Positions 1-5,487 of a DNA stretch of 6,498 nucleotides are shown here, piece by piece. The position numbers were made by a program, and so were the translations under genes. Each line of letters opens with the position of its first letter. Within the stretch, counting starts at the first letter, position 1. Below the pieces are notes generated by a model. The model had not been told where the DNA came from. It was given only the letters and a program-made list of their open reading frames with translations, and did not search any database. Source of the stretch: an uncultured Collinsella sp. (GTDB lineage Bacteria; Actinomycetota; Coriobacteriia; Coriobacteriales; Coriobacteriaceae); the NCBI GenBank assembly GCA_900557505.1, contig USTC01000073.1, positions 1-6,498 of the forward strand, written 5' to 3'.

Positions 1-60
1 CGAAATCGCTGAAACCCGCATAAACACTGGCTTTTTTAAGCAACTCGATTTATTCCCACT

Positions 61-225
61 CAATAGTTAAAAACTCTCTCCAGTTTGTTCCAGTTTGTCG
101 TAGTTTGTCCCAGTTCGTCCTATTTACACCCAGTCTCAAAAATTGCCGAAAATCCATGGGGTCAAATCTGGGTCACGGTTTTTCAGGCAATTCTGGACAT
201 TCTCTGGGGTCACGCTGGGTCACGA
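61..225. repeat. Composite non-coding repeat, copy 1 (six 10-bp units plus TGGGTCAC words)
   Basis: The left part, 81-140, is six consecutive 10-bp units: cagtttgttc, cagtttgtcg, tagtttgtcc, cagttcgtcc, tatttacacc, cagtctcaaa. The right part carries gggtcac-like words at 157-165, 169-176, 206-213 and 216-223, the last two again 10 bp apart. The block aligns without gaps to 4908-5072 at a constant offset of 4847; I counted about 30 mismatches in 165, many of them T/C transitions. It begins 18 nt past the AbiEii stop codon, where it may act as the 3' boundary of that operon. No reading frame is kept between the two copies, so it is probably non-coding. Its function is unknown; a protein-binding array is an inference from the helical-turn spacing. 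Confidence 0.85.
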
Positions 226-243
226 CAACATAAGAGATCATGC

Positions 244-1089
244 CTAGCCCATCATGCTGGCGAGAGTCGCCTTTGCTGTAGCGCAGCAGTCCTGAAGCAA
301 GATCCCCTTCGCATAGGGGTTCTTCCGCACGTACTTTGCCCACTGAGCGAGCATGGCTTCGTCACTGGCGACGTCGTCGAGGACTTCGGCCCAACGGGCG
401 ATGACGGCCTGGCTGCCCCTCTTCTCGCATGTTGAGTCGAGTGCCTCGCGGAGCGTGAGCATGTCGACACTCTCTCCCATCGTCCCCATAAGGACGTGGA
501 TGTCATAGAAGTCACGCGGGCGGGTGTTGGCGACGCCGCGAGTCACAACGGTCTCGAGCTTCTCGGCCAAAACGGTCTCGACCGGGTATGCCATGAGCGT
601 AATCTCGCCTTCGCCGAAGAGTAGAGGGTAGCTGTACTCGACGGCCTCGGGCGTGATCCTGTCCCCAGTGGTGACATCAACCGTCAAGGGCGCGGACATC
701 GGAGCGTAGTTCGCTTTGAGGTGCACGCGGATGCCGGGGTAGTCATCGGTCTCCCTGATGTCTTCTGTCCTGTCGAACTCGAATTCCCAGTCATCGTCTG
801 CCTGCACCGCTGCGATCTCACGGAACGCCCTCTCCGCCGACTCGTGGGTGAGATCAAACCCCCTGACCGTCGTGTCCAGGTCCATGGTGGTCCTGGAACC
901 CACGCCGACGAGGGAGGAGATGAGCACGCCGCCCTTGATGACGACGTTATCGCGCCACGGAGATTCCGCGAGACGTTCGAGCAGCCTTTCCAGCAGATAG
1001 TTCTGCATCATCGCCTGGGCAGGGATGCCAGCCTCCTTGGCCATGTTGTTAATGCGGGCCTTGAGCTGCATCGCATTCTTGGTTCTCAC
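244..1089 (-). CDS. abiEii: AbiEii-family nucleotidyltransferase toxin (type IV TA)
   Basis: 281-residue toxin of the AbiEii/AbiGii nucleotidyltransferase family, the effector half of the AbiE abortive-infection system. Family members are cytoplasmic DNA-polymerase-beta-like nucleotidyltransferases; relatives of the MenT type modify tRNA 3' ends. Visible motifs are IKGGVLISSL (51-60), the GS...DxD metal-binding motif at G64-S65 with D70 and D72, a further acid in LTVDVTTGD (D138), and the C-terminal signature AEKLETVVTRG (175-185) followed by NTRPRDFYDI (188-197) with K177 and D193. All expected motifs are present and the length is normal, so it looks intact. The start is GTG at 1089, because GGAGGT lies 6 nt upstream and the codon overlaps the AbiEi stop (GTGA). 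The toxin is therefore likely translationally coupled to its antitoxin. The substrate in this organism is not deducible. Confidence 0.93.
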   Translation of the reverse strand: MRTKNAMQLKARINNMAKEAGIPAQAMMQNYLLERLLERLAESPWRDNVVIKGGVLISSLVGVGSRTTMDLDTTVRGFDLTHESAERAFREIAAVQADDDWEFEFDRTEDIRETDDYPGIRVHLKANYAPMSAPLTVDVTTGDRITPEAVEYSYPLLFGEGEITLMAYPVETVLAEKLETVVTRGVANTRPRDFYDIHVLMGTMGESVDMLTLREALDSTCEKRGSQAVIARWAEVLDDVASDEAMLAQWAKYVRKNPYAKGILLQDCCATAKATLASMMG

Positions 1090-1667
1090 AGCAGTACCTC
1101 CAGGTAGTTGCGGATCTTCCTCTCGACGCCGAGGCTGCGGGCGTACCCGACGAGCTTCTGCACGTCCCGCTTGGGACTTTTCGCATAGGACTGCATCGCC
1201 GGGATCACGACCTGCGAGTCCACCGTTCTCTGGCCCCTTACCAGGTCACAGAGCGTCCTCTCCGGGTCGTAGACTCTGACAACGTTTCCATGCTGGGTGG
1301 TTAGCTCCATGATCCCGAGGCCCAGCACGTCGTCGGCGCAGGTGCGGCAGATGACGCCCGCCTTCCTGGCGGGCGTGGCGTTGTATCCCCTCGGGAACGT
1401 CATGGTGAGGGAGAAGGGCGCACGGTCGGTCATCCCGTGCAGGAACAGCGCGGTGTCATCGGAGAAGACTCCGCGCGCGAACCTGTGCTGCGCGACGAGG
1501 TACGGGTCCTCCCAGGTCTCGGGCAGCGCGTAGAGACCGCGGGCGACCTGGATGAGGTTCCCCTTTCTGACGGCCTCGGTGAGCTTTCGCCTAGGAATGC
1601 CGGCCTCCGTCGCCTGCGAGGCGGTCACGTAGCCGTTGCCGCTTTCTGCCATTTCAACCAGAACCAT
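1086..1667 (-). CDS. abiEi: AbiEi-family antitoxin / autorepressor
   Basis: 193-residue antitoxin of the type IV AbiE system. In this family the antitoxin does not bind the toxin; it opposes its action and represses its own promoter through an N-terminal winged helix-turn-helix. Here residues about 8-50 fit that domain (YVTASQATEAGIPRRKLTEA, then the wing-like VARGLYALPE). The C-terminal domain carries the family signature VYDPERTLCDLVR (132-144). ATG at 1667 is preferred because an AGAAGG-type ribosome site (complement of 1674-1681) lies 6 nt upstream; the internal Met6 lacks one. It is first in the operon and overlaps abiEii by 4 nt. The inverted repeat just upstream is the expected operator. 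No defects are visible. Confidence 0.92.
   Translation of the reverse strand: MVLVEMAESGNGYVTASQATEAGIPRRKLTEAVRKGNLIQVARGLYALPETWEDPYLVAQHRFARGVFSDDTALFLHGMTDRAPFSLTMTFPRGYNATPARKAGVICRTCADDVLGLGIMELTTQHGNVVRVYDPERTLCDLVRGQRTVDSQVVIPAMQSYAKSPKRDVQKLVGYARSLGVERKIRNYLEVLL
1096..1101 (-). promoter_or_regulatory. Shine-Dalgarno for abiEii inside abiEi
   Basis: The complement of acctcc reads GGAGGT and lies 6 nt before the GTG start at 1089, within the last codons of abiEi. It supports the GTG start and independent loading of ribosomes on the toxin, in addition to coupling through the GTGA overlap. Confidence 0.75.
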
Positions 1668-1690
1668 CGCGTGCCTTCTTCGCGTGCTTG

Positions 1691-1736
1691 TGTACTTTCA
1701 TGCTGGATATTATCATATTTTAAGCATGAAAGTACA
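1691..1736 (-). promoter_or_regulatory. abiE promoter with perfect 14-bp inverted repeat (AbiEi operator)
   Basis: TGTACTTTCATGCT (1691-1704) is exactly complementary to AGCATGAAAGTACA (1723-1736), with an 18-nt AT-rich spacer. Read on the minus strand, the spacer holds -10-like words (TATGAT at 1717-1712 or GATAAT at 1714-1709). The arms would then cover the -35 side and the transcription start, giving a leader of about 35 nt before abiEi. AbiEi proteins are known to bind inverted repeats at their own promoter and repress it, so the assignment as operator is strong. The exact -10/-35 choice is uncertain because no good -35 is visible. Confidence 0.82.
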
Positions 1737-2093
1737 GATTTGATATTAACGTTCAGCGTCTTTATCTTGCCCATGTGGCGTAATTCCTGATGTGAAAGAT
1801 AGCTTGGCTCAAAAAATGAATGCTCCTCGGATAACCGGGGAGCATTCCAAATTATTGATTCATATGGTTATGAGGGCATTTCTGCTCGATGTTGCGATTT
1901 ATACCCCCATAACCAAGGATTTCTTACTCCCACTCGACTGGAAATTCGAGGACTGCTGCAGCTTACTGTATCTCTACTTTACTCTTTCATGTTCTGTTGC
2001 CTACGCAGTATCCAATTTGTTTGCACTCATTCCGTACTCACGAACAGGATTACTCCCAATGCACTTAAGAGGAAGCTTTCCCGGTGTTTGGGC
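1737..2093. other. AT-rich intergenic stretch without a supported gene
   Basis: This stretch is clearly lower in GC than the flanking genes. It holds the minus-strand terminator at 1811-1846 and an imperfect inverted repeat (ggttatgaggg 1866-1876 / cccccataacc 1904-1914). A plus-strand open frame from GTG at 1792 to 2097 encodes a Leu/Tyr-rich peptide with no recognisable family. That frame has no ribosome site and runs straight through the terminator hairpin, so I do not call it a gene. A weak plus-strand promoter-like pair (ttgata 1740-1745, tatctt 1763-1768, 17-nt spacing) is present. Confidence 0.5.
1811..1846 (-). terminator. Rho-independent terminator, minus strand
   Basis: aatgctcctcgg (1819-1830) pairs with ccggggagcatt (1835-1846) around an ATAA loop: 12 bp with a single G-U type mismatch. 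On the minus strand the stem is followed within three bases by six T (complement of 1811-1816). It therefore ends leftward transcription coming from the 2094-3040 side, and insulates the abiE promoter from it. The nearest coding remnant upstream is the decayed DUF697 tail ending at 2094, about 250 nt away; the nearest intact gene is merR. Confidence 0.75.
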
Positions 2094-2445
2094 CTAGGGT
2101 TTTAACCAGGTTGCCAGCCGAATCTTAGAGCGAATTCTTACCCTGATCGTTGCCAGCGAAATCTTCAATGATCTCGTCACTTTCCTGACGAACTCGTTGT
2201 CCAGTTTCTGCTCCTTGAAGTCGCGAATCGCATCAACGTCCTTCGCGCTCGTTTCGCCCAGACACACCTTCTCGAAGGCAAACGCCGAGCCTTCGCCAAT
2301 GGCTGCGACGATGGCTGCCGCGACGATGGCGTTTATAACTTCTCCTGCAAGGTTGACGCCGGGTATCGCTTTCAGTGCGCTGATTGCGGCCTTGGCCGCA
2401 ATGCTTTTGTTTGGCCCCGATATAGACCGCGCTTGTCCCAGATGC
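2094..2445 (-). pseudogene. Remnant of a DUF697-type GTPase C-terminus (frameshifted)
   Basis: Read leftward, the frame ending at the TAG at 2094-2096 encodes KSIAAKAAISALKAIPGVN, then LAGEVINAIVAAAIVAAIGE, then GSAFAFEKVCLGE, and a charged tail with DFKEQKLDNEFVRKVTRSLK. The IPGVN...NA.VA.....A.GE pattern is what I know from the membrane-associated DUF697 tail of bacterial GTPase-family proteins. Upstream of about 2403-2415 the expected continuation (SGTSAVYIGA) is in another frame, so there is one indel there, and both frames meet stops at 2446-2453. No G-domain motifs occur in the rest of the gap; 2454-2587 shows only short open stretches that I cannot place. No start codon or ribosome site exists, so this is a broken 3' end. 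The family assignment is from memory of the motif pattern. Confidence 0.6.
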
Positions 2446-2587
2446 TCAGCTCATGGCCGCTTATTTGGCAAGCAGACCTATAGCTGCGTTGAAATATTGG
2501 TCGAACCATGGTCACGACGATTCCGACATCGAGCCCGCAGTAGCCATAGTACGAAAAGGCGCCCGTGGGTTTTAAAAGGTTGCTATC

Positions 2588-3040
2588 TCATTTTTCGGGC
2601 AGCAAGTTACTGAAGTACTCGGTGCGGCCTGCCAGTACGTCGTCGTAGAAGCCCTGCTTCCAATCGATGTATTCCACGCTGGCCTCTAATTCGGCAATTT
2701 GCTCGACAAGCCTGCTGCGTTTTTCGGCCAGCATCGTTTTTCGTTGAGGAATCGATGTCTCACCTTGCAGGCATAGTGCTAGGTATTCCTTCATTTCTTC
2801 GATGCTCATGCCGCATCTCTTTAGGCAAATCAGGCTTTTCACCCATTCGACGTCGCGCTTGTCGAACACGCGACGATTGTTTTTATCGCGTTTCACGTTG
2901 GGCACGAGCCCCTGGTTACAGTAGAACTTCAGCGTTTGGTACGTCATGTCGGCTTCGCGACATACTTGCATCATCGTGAACAGGTCGCCTGTTGCTTTTG
3001 CTCGCTTGGGCGCGTGTTCGTTTTCGCTCGCGTTCGCCAT
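2588..3040 (-). CDS. MerR-family transcriptional regulator (AdhR/NmlR-like)
   Basis: 150-residue MerR activator/repressor, likely controlling the divergent reductase genes. The N-terminal winged helix-turn-helix spans about 20-90 (LFTMMQVCREADMTYQTLKFY, NQGLVP, NNRRVFDKRDVEWV). It is followed by GMSIEEMKEYLAL and a helical dimerisation coiled coil, about 98-128 (RKTMLAEKRSRLVEQIAELE). The protein is Cys-rich: C27, C41, C72, C76, C90. By the alignment W-x5-C in WVKSLIC, C72 falls where AdhR/NmlR regulators carry their electrophile-sensing cysteine. ATG at 3040 is preferred over an upstream in-frame TTG at 3064, because AAGGA lies about 9 nt before the ATG. It probably senses aldehydes or other thiol-reactive compounds; this is inferred from the Cys position and the neighbour. 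Confidence 0.9.
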   Translation of the reverse strand: MANASENEHAPKRAKATGDLFTMMQVCREADMTYQTLKFYCNQGLVPNVKRDKNNRRVFDKRDVEWVKSLICLKRCGMSIEEMKEYLALCLQGETSIPQRKTMLAEKRSRLVEQIAELEASVEYIDWKQGFYDDVLAGRTEYFSNLLPEK

Positions 3041-3074
3041 CTTCACGATTCCTTCAAGTTCCAAATAACAATGC

Positions 3075-3105
3075 TTGACCGTTAGTAACTATCGGTTGTT
3101 ATAAC
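3075..3105 (+). promoter_or_regulatory. MerR-type promoter/operator for the AKR-flavodoxin operon
   Basis: TTGACC (-35, 3075-3080) and TATAAC (-10, 3100-3105) are separated by 19 bp, the over-long spacing typical of promoters that MerR proteins activate by DNA distortion. ACCGTTAGTAACTATCGGT (3078-3096) is a near-perfect dyad (all but one of the nine arm pairs match), lying largely within the spacer. The predicted start is near 3112, giving a leader of about 65 nt before the reductase. The same dyad lies about 38-56 nt upstream of the merR ATG, so merR autoregulation is likely. Confidence 0.8.
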
Positions 3106-3177
3106 AGCATCAGATCAATAAAGCAAGGGGGTTGTGGTAAGGAGTCGCCGCTCCCGATACGCGAGGAAGGAATCAAT

Positions 3178-4077
3178 ATGGCAAACGACATGATGTACGT
3201 GACGCTTTCGAACGGCGTGAAGATGCCCCAGCTGGGCTACGGCGTGTACCAGGTGACGCAAGACGAGTGCGAGCGCTGCGTGCGCGACGCGCTCGAGGTA
3301 GGGTATCGACATATCGATACGGCGCAAAGCTATTTCAACGAAGAGCAGGTGGGCTCGGCCATCGCTGCCTCGGGCATCGACCGCGGCGATATCTTCCTTA
3401 CCACCAAGGTGTGGATCGAGCATTTCGGCGAGGGCTCCACGCGCGCGTCGGTCGAGGATTCGCTGCGCAAGCTGAAGACCGACTACATCGACTTGCTGCT
3501 GCTCCACCAGCCGTTCGGCGATGTGTTCGGCGCGTGGCGCGATATGGTGAAGCTCTATCAGGAAGGCAAGGTGCGCGCAATCGGCATCTCGAACTTTTAC
3601 GTTGACCGCATGGTGGAGTTCTGCGAGTTCAACGAAGCGAAGCCGATGGTGAACCAAATGGAGCGCCATCCGCTGAACCAGAATGTCGAGCTGCAGAAAT
3701 GGGAGACCGAGTACGGCATCGTGCCGGAAGCCTGGGCTCCCTTCGGCGAGGGTCGCGGCGGGTTGTTCGAGAACCCCGTGCTGGTTGAAATCGGCCAGGC
3801 TCATGGCAAGACCGCGGCGCAGGTGATGCTTCGTTGGAACCTGCAACGCGGTGTGGTGGTCATTCCGAAGTCGGTTCATCGTGAGCGCATGGAGCAGAAC
3901 CTCGACGTGTTCGACTTCGAGCTTTCCGCCGAGGAGATGGCGCGCATCGCCGCGCTCGACACTAAAACTTCCAGCTTCTTCAGCCATGCCGACCCCGCTA
4001 TGGTGCAGTGGTTTGCAAAGATGGTCGAGGAGCGCAAGCATCAGCACGATAGTGCCAAGGAGAAGAAGAGTTGGTAG
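3178..4077 (+). CDS. Aldo/keto reductase (NADPH-dependent, AKR5-like)
   Basis: 299-residue cytoplasmic aldo/keto reductase with a (beta/alpha)8-barrel fold, reducing aldehydes or ketones to alcohols with NAD(P)H. The start is supported by GAGGAAGGA ending 6 nt before the ATG. The N-terminus NGVKMPQLGYGVYQV (12-26) is typical. The catalytic tetrad is complete: D47 (RHIDTA), Y52 (QSYFNEE), K77 (LTTKVW) and H110 (LLLHQP). GISNF (136-140) and the cofactor 2'-phosphate segment IPKSVHRERMEQN (229-241) are also present. The C-terminus is longer and more charged than usual (KMVEERKHQH...), so substrate specificity is open. It is first in an operon with the flavodoxin (20-nt gap) and divergent from merR. 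With the Cys-containing MerR this suggests carbonyl detoxification, as inference. Confidence 0.94.
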   Translation: MANDMMYVTLSNGVKMPQLGYGVYQVTQDECERCVRDALEVGYRHIDTAQSYFNEEQVGSAIAASGIDRGDIFLTTKVWIEHFGEGSTRASVEDSLRKLKTDYIDLLLLHQPFGDVFGAWRDMVKLYQEGKVRAIGISNFYVDRMVEFCEFNEAKPMVNQMERHPLNQNVELQKWETEYGIVPEAWAPFGEGRGGLFENPVLVEIGQAHGKTAAQVMLRWNLQRGVVVIPKSVHRERMEQNLDVFDFELSAEEMARIAALDTKTSSFFSHADPAMVQWFAKMVEERKHQHDSAKEKKSW

Positions 4078-4097
4078 GAATTACGGGAGGTTTTATG

Positions 4098-4787
4098 ATG
4101 AATCGGATTGTTGCACGGCGCGATTTCGTGAAGATGGGCCTGTTGGCGGGTGCGACTATGACGACGGGCGGTCTTCTTTCAGCATGCGCTTCGAATGGAG
4201 AGGGCGCAGCGTCGCAGTCGGCAGATGGGCTTGGCGTTGGGTCATCGAGCGGGGCAAACCAGGCGGTGCAGGCCGACCCCGCCACGCCACCGCAACCCGT
4301 CGGGGGCAAGGTTCTTGTGGCGTACTACTCGGCGCAGGGCCATACACGTGCTGTAGCTGAGCGCATCGCGGCGGCGACGGGCGGTGACATTTTCGAGATC
4401 ACGCCCGAGAATCCCTATTCGGACGCCGATTTGGATTGGCGTGACGACAACAGCCGCGTGACGCGCGAACACGACGATCAAAGCCTGCGCGACATTGTGC
4501 TGTCTCAGGTCACACCCGACGCGTTTGAGGAATACGAAACGGTGTTCGTTGGTTATCCCGTCTGGTGGCAGATGGCTGCATGGCCAGTTAACCGTTTCGT
4601 GCGCGACAATGACTTCGTGCGTAAGACGGTTATCCCGTTTTGCACCTCGACCTCGTCATCGATGGGCTCAACCCGTCAGACGCTCGAGCAGCTTGCCGGT
4701 TCGGGTGAGTGGCTTGATGGTCAGCGTTTTGGCGAAAACCCGCAAGATGGCATGGTTGAAGACTGGGTCGAATCGCTGAACATTTGA
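4098..4787 (+). CDS. Tat-exported lipoprotein flavodoxin
   Basis: 229-residue flavodoxin-like FMN protein destined for the outer face of the membrane. The N-terminus has a twin-arginine motif (ARRDFVKMG, R7-R8), a hydrophobic stretch (LLAGATMTTGGLL) and a lipobox LSAC with C30 as the lipidated residue. A Ser/Gly/Ala/Pro-rich linker follows, about 31-70. The flavodoxin domain starts at KVLVAYYSAQGHTR (71-84), the FMN-phosphate loop. It continues with the flavin-side loop VFVGYPVWWQMAAWPVNRFV (149-168), as in the Flavodoxin_4-type family. ATG 4098 is preferred (GGGAGG 7 nt upstream); ATG 4095 would add one Met. The gene follows the reductase by 20 nt and is surely cotranscribed. The redox partner is unknown: the reductase is cytoplasmic, so direct electron exchange between the two is unlikely. 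Confidence 0.93.
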   Translation: MNRIVARRDFVKMGLLAGATMTTGGLLSACASNGEGAASQSADGLGVGSSSGANQAVQADPATPPQPVGGKVLVAYYSAQGHTRAVAERIAAATGGDIFEITPENPYSDADLDWRDDNSRVTREHDDQSLRDIVLSQVTPDAFEEYETVFVGYPVWWQMAAWPVNRFVRDNDFVRKTVIPFCTSTSSSMGSTRQTLEQLAGSGEWLDGQRFGENPQDGMVEDWVESLNI

Positions 4788-4907
4788 TAGAGACGTTGCG
4801 TCGATTTATTATCGGATACGGAAAAGACGAAGGCAGGGCAGTTTTCTTTTGCCCAGTGATTCGCGATTGATTCGAATCGCCTTCGAACAGCGCGACAATC
4901 GCCAAAA
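4788..4907. other. Intergenic stem-loops after the flavodoxin gene
   Basis: Two small inverted repeats follow the operon. gggca (4836-4840) pairs with tgccc (4850-4854) across a T-rich loop, but there is no T-tract after it, so it is a poor terminator. GCGATT (4863-4868) pairs with AATCGC (4875-4880) around gattcg. Either could end or stabilise the AKR-flavodoxin mRNA; neither is convincing alone. Confidence 0.3.
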
Positions 4908-5072
4908 CAATAGTCGAAAACTATCTCCAGTTTGCTCCAGTTTGCCGCAGTTTGCTCCAGTTCGTCTCATTTGCATCCAGTCTCAAAATTTGCCGCGAAT
5001 CCATGGGGTCAAATTTGGGTCACGGTTTTTCGGGTCATCCGAGGCGTTTTCGTGGGTCACGGTGGGTCACAG
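4908..5072. repeat. Composite non-coding repeat, copy 2
   Basis: Direct-orientation partner of 61-225. The six 10-bp units occupy 4928-4987: cagtttgctc, cagtttgccg, cagtttgctc, cagttcgtct, catttgcatc, cagtctcaaa. These are more regular than copy 1. TGGGTCAC-like words follow at 5004-5012, 5016-5023, 5031-5038, 5053-5060 and 5063-5070. The left two thirds match copy 1 at about 87%, the last 45 bp much less well. It lies 120 nt after the flavodoxin stop, so in both copies the repeat sits just beyond the 3' end of a complete operon. Confidence 0.85.
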
Positions 5073-5115
5073 CAAACTGCGAGCACTAACTGATGGCCAC
5101 CTGGACATTGTATTT

Positions 5116-5160
5116 TAGGGGAGGGTGGGGTAGAGGAAACTCCGCAAAACCCCCCCCCTA
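5116..5160. other. G-run / C9-run stem-loop
   Basis: TAGGGG (5116-5121) is complementary to CCCCTA (5155-5160). Continuing inward past one-base bulges, GGG (5123-5125) and GG (5127-5128) pair with the rest of a nine-C run (5150-5158). The loop holds a small GAG-GAAA-CTC hairpin (5133-5142). The three G-runs 5118-5130 could also form part of a G-quadruplex. The C9 tract is a likely slippage site but lies in no recognised gene. Its role is unknown. Confidence 0.4.
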
Positions 5161-5229
5161 GCAAGTTAGAGCAGAGACACGAGAAGTTCCTTCGCTCCTC
5201 CTCAAGAAAGCTCATGTTGTTCGGCTTGG

Positions 5230-5376
5230 TTAGTAGTTGCAAAAGAAGCCATAGCAATACGTGTCCTCATCGTACGTGAAGGTCGAAACCAATCCGCTTT
5301 CGGTAAACATCTCGGGCATCGTGAGCACGAGCGGCTCGATCTTGTCGAGTGGGGCTCTCACCCTCGCCGCCCACGC
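5230..5376 (-). pseudogene. 3' remnant of an unidentified gene
   Basis: On the minus strand an open frame of about 48 codons ends at TAA (5230-5232). It encodes RAPLDKIEPLVLTMPEMF, then TESGLVSTFTYDEDTYCYGF and FCNY at the C-terminus. It begins straight after an in-frame TGA (5377-5379), with no start codon or ribosome site. The composition (acidic and aromatic, balanced GC-rich codons) looks like real protein rather than an antisense shadow, so I read it as the tail of a truncated gene. I do not recognise the family. It lies between the repeat/C-run region and the promoter of the next operon. Confidence 0.4.
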
Positions 5377-5437
5377 TCATATAAAGCCTGGACATCGGCT
5401 GCCCCCGCATTTCCGATGCCGCTCAGTGCCGCCGCGT

Positions 5438-5443
5438 TATAAT
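5438..5443 (+). promoter_or_regulatory. Candidate -10 box for the RHH/GIY-YIG pair
   Basis: A perfect TATAAT lies 44 nt before the preferred start of the small RHH gene. No good -35 is visible at 16-18 nt upstream (cgatgc-like sequence), so the promoter may be weak or need an activator. Confidence 0.5.
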
Positions 5444-5487
5444 GCTGCAAACGCATTTGTATTGCATTTCGAGCGATGGGAGCGCAG

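Noticed and set aside
2..70. Plus-strand open frame from the window edge ending NTGFFKQLDLFPLNS
   Set aside because: Only 22 codons with AT-rich codon use, no family recognised, and its last codons run into the repeat; could be a real gene tail but cannot be supported.
41..70. Minus-strand TIEWE-stop resembling the end of GMP synthase
   Set aside because: Five residues only; the upstream minus-strand sequence is the non-coding repeat rather than GuaA.
81..140. CRISPR array
   Set aside because: Units are 10 bp head-to-tail with no spacers and no cas genes nearby.
1792..2097. 101-codon plus-strand frame with hydrophobic patches
   Set aside because: GTG start without ribosome site, passes through the terminator hairpin, no recognisable domain.
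2197..2613. 138-codon plus-strand frame
   Set aside because: It is antisense to the DUF697 remnant, has low-complexity Ala/Met composition and overlaps the end of merR.
3115..4047. 310-codon minus-strand frame opposite the aldo/keto reductase
   Set aside because: His/Leu/Ala-rich antisense shadow of a gene with a complete catalytic tetrad; such long shadows are common in GC-rich DNA.
5057..5257. 66-codon minus-strand frame reading through the G9 run
   Set aside because: Cys/Gly/Pro-rich, no ribosome site and extends into the repeat; its frame depends on a homopolymer.
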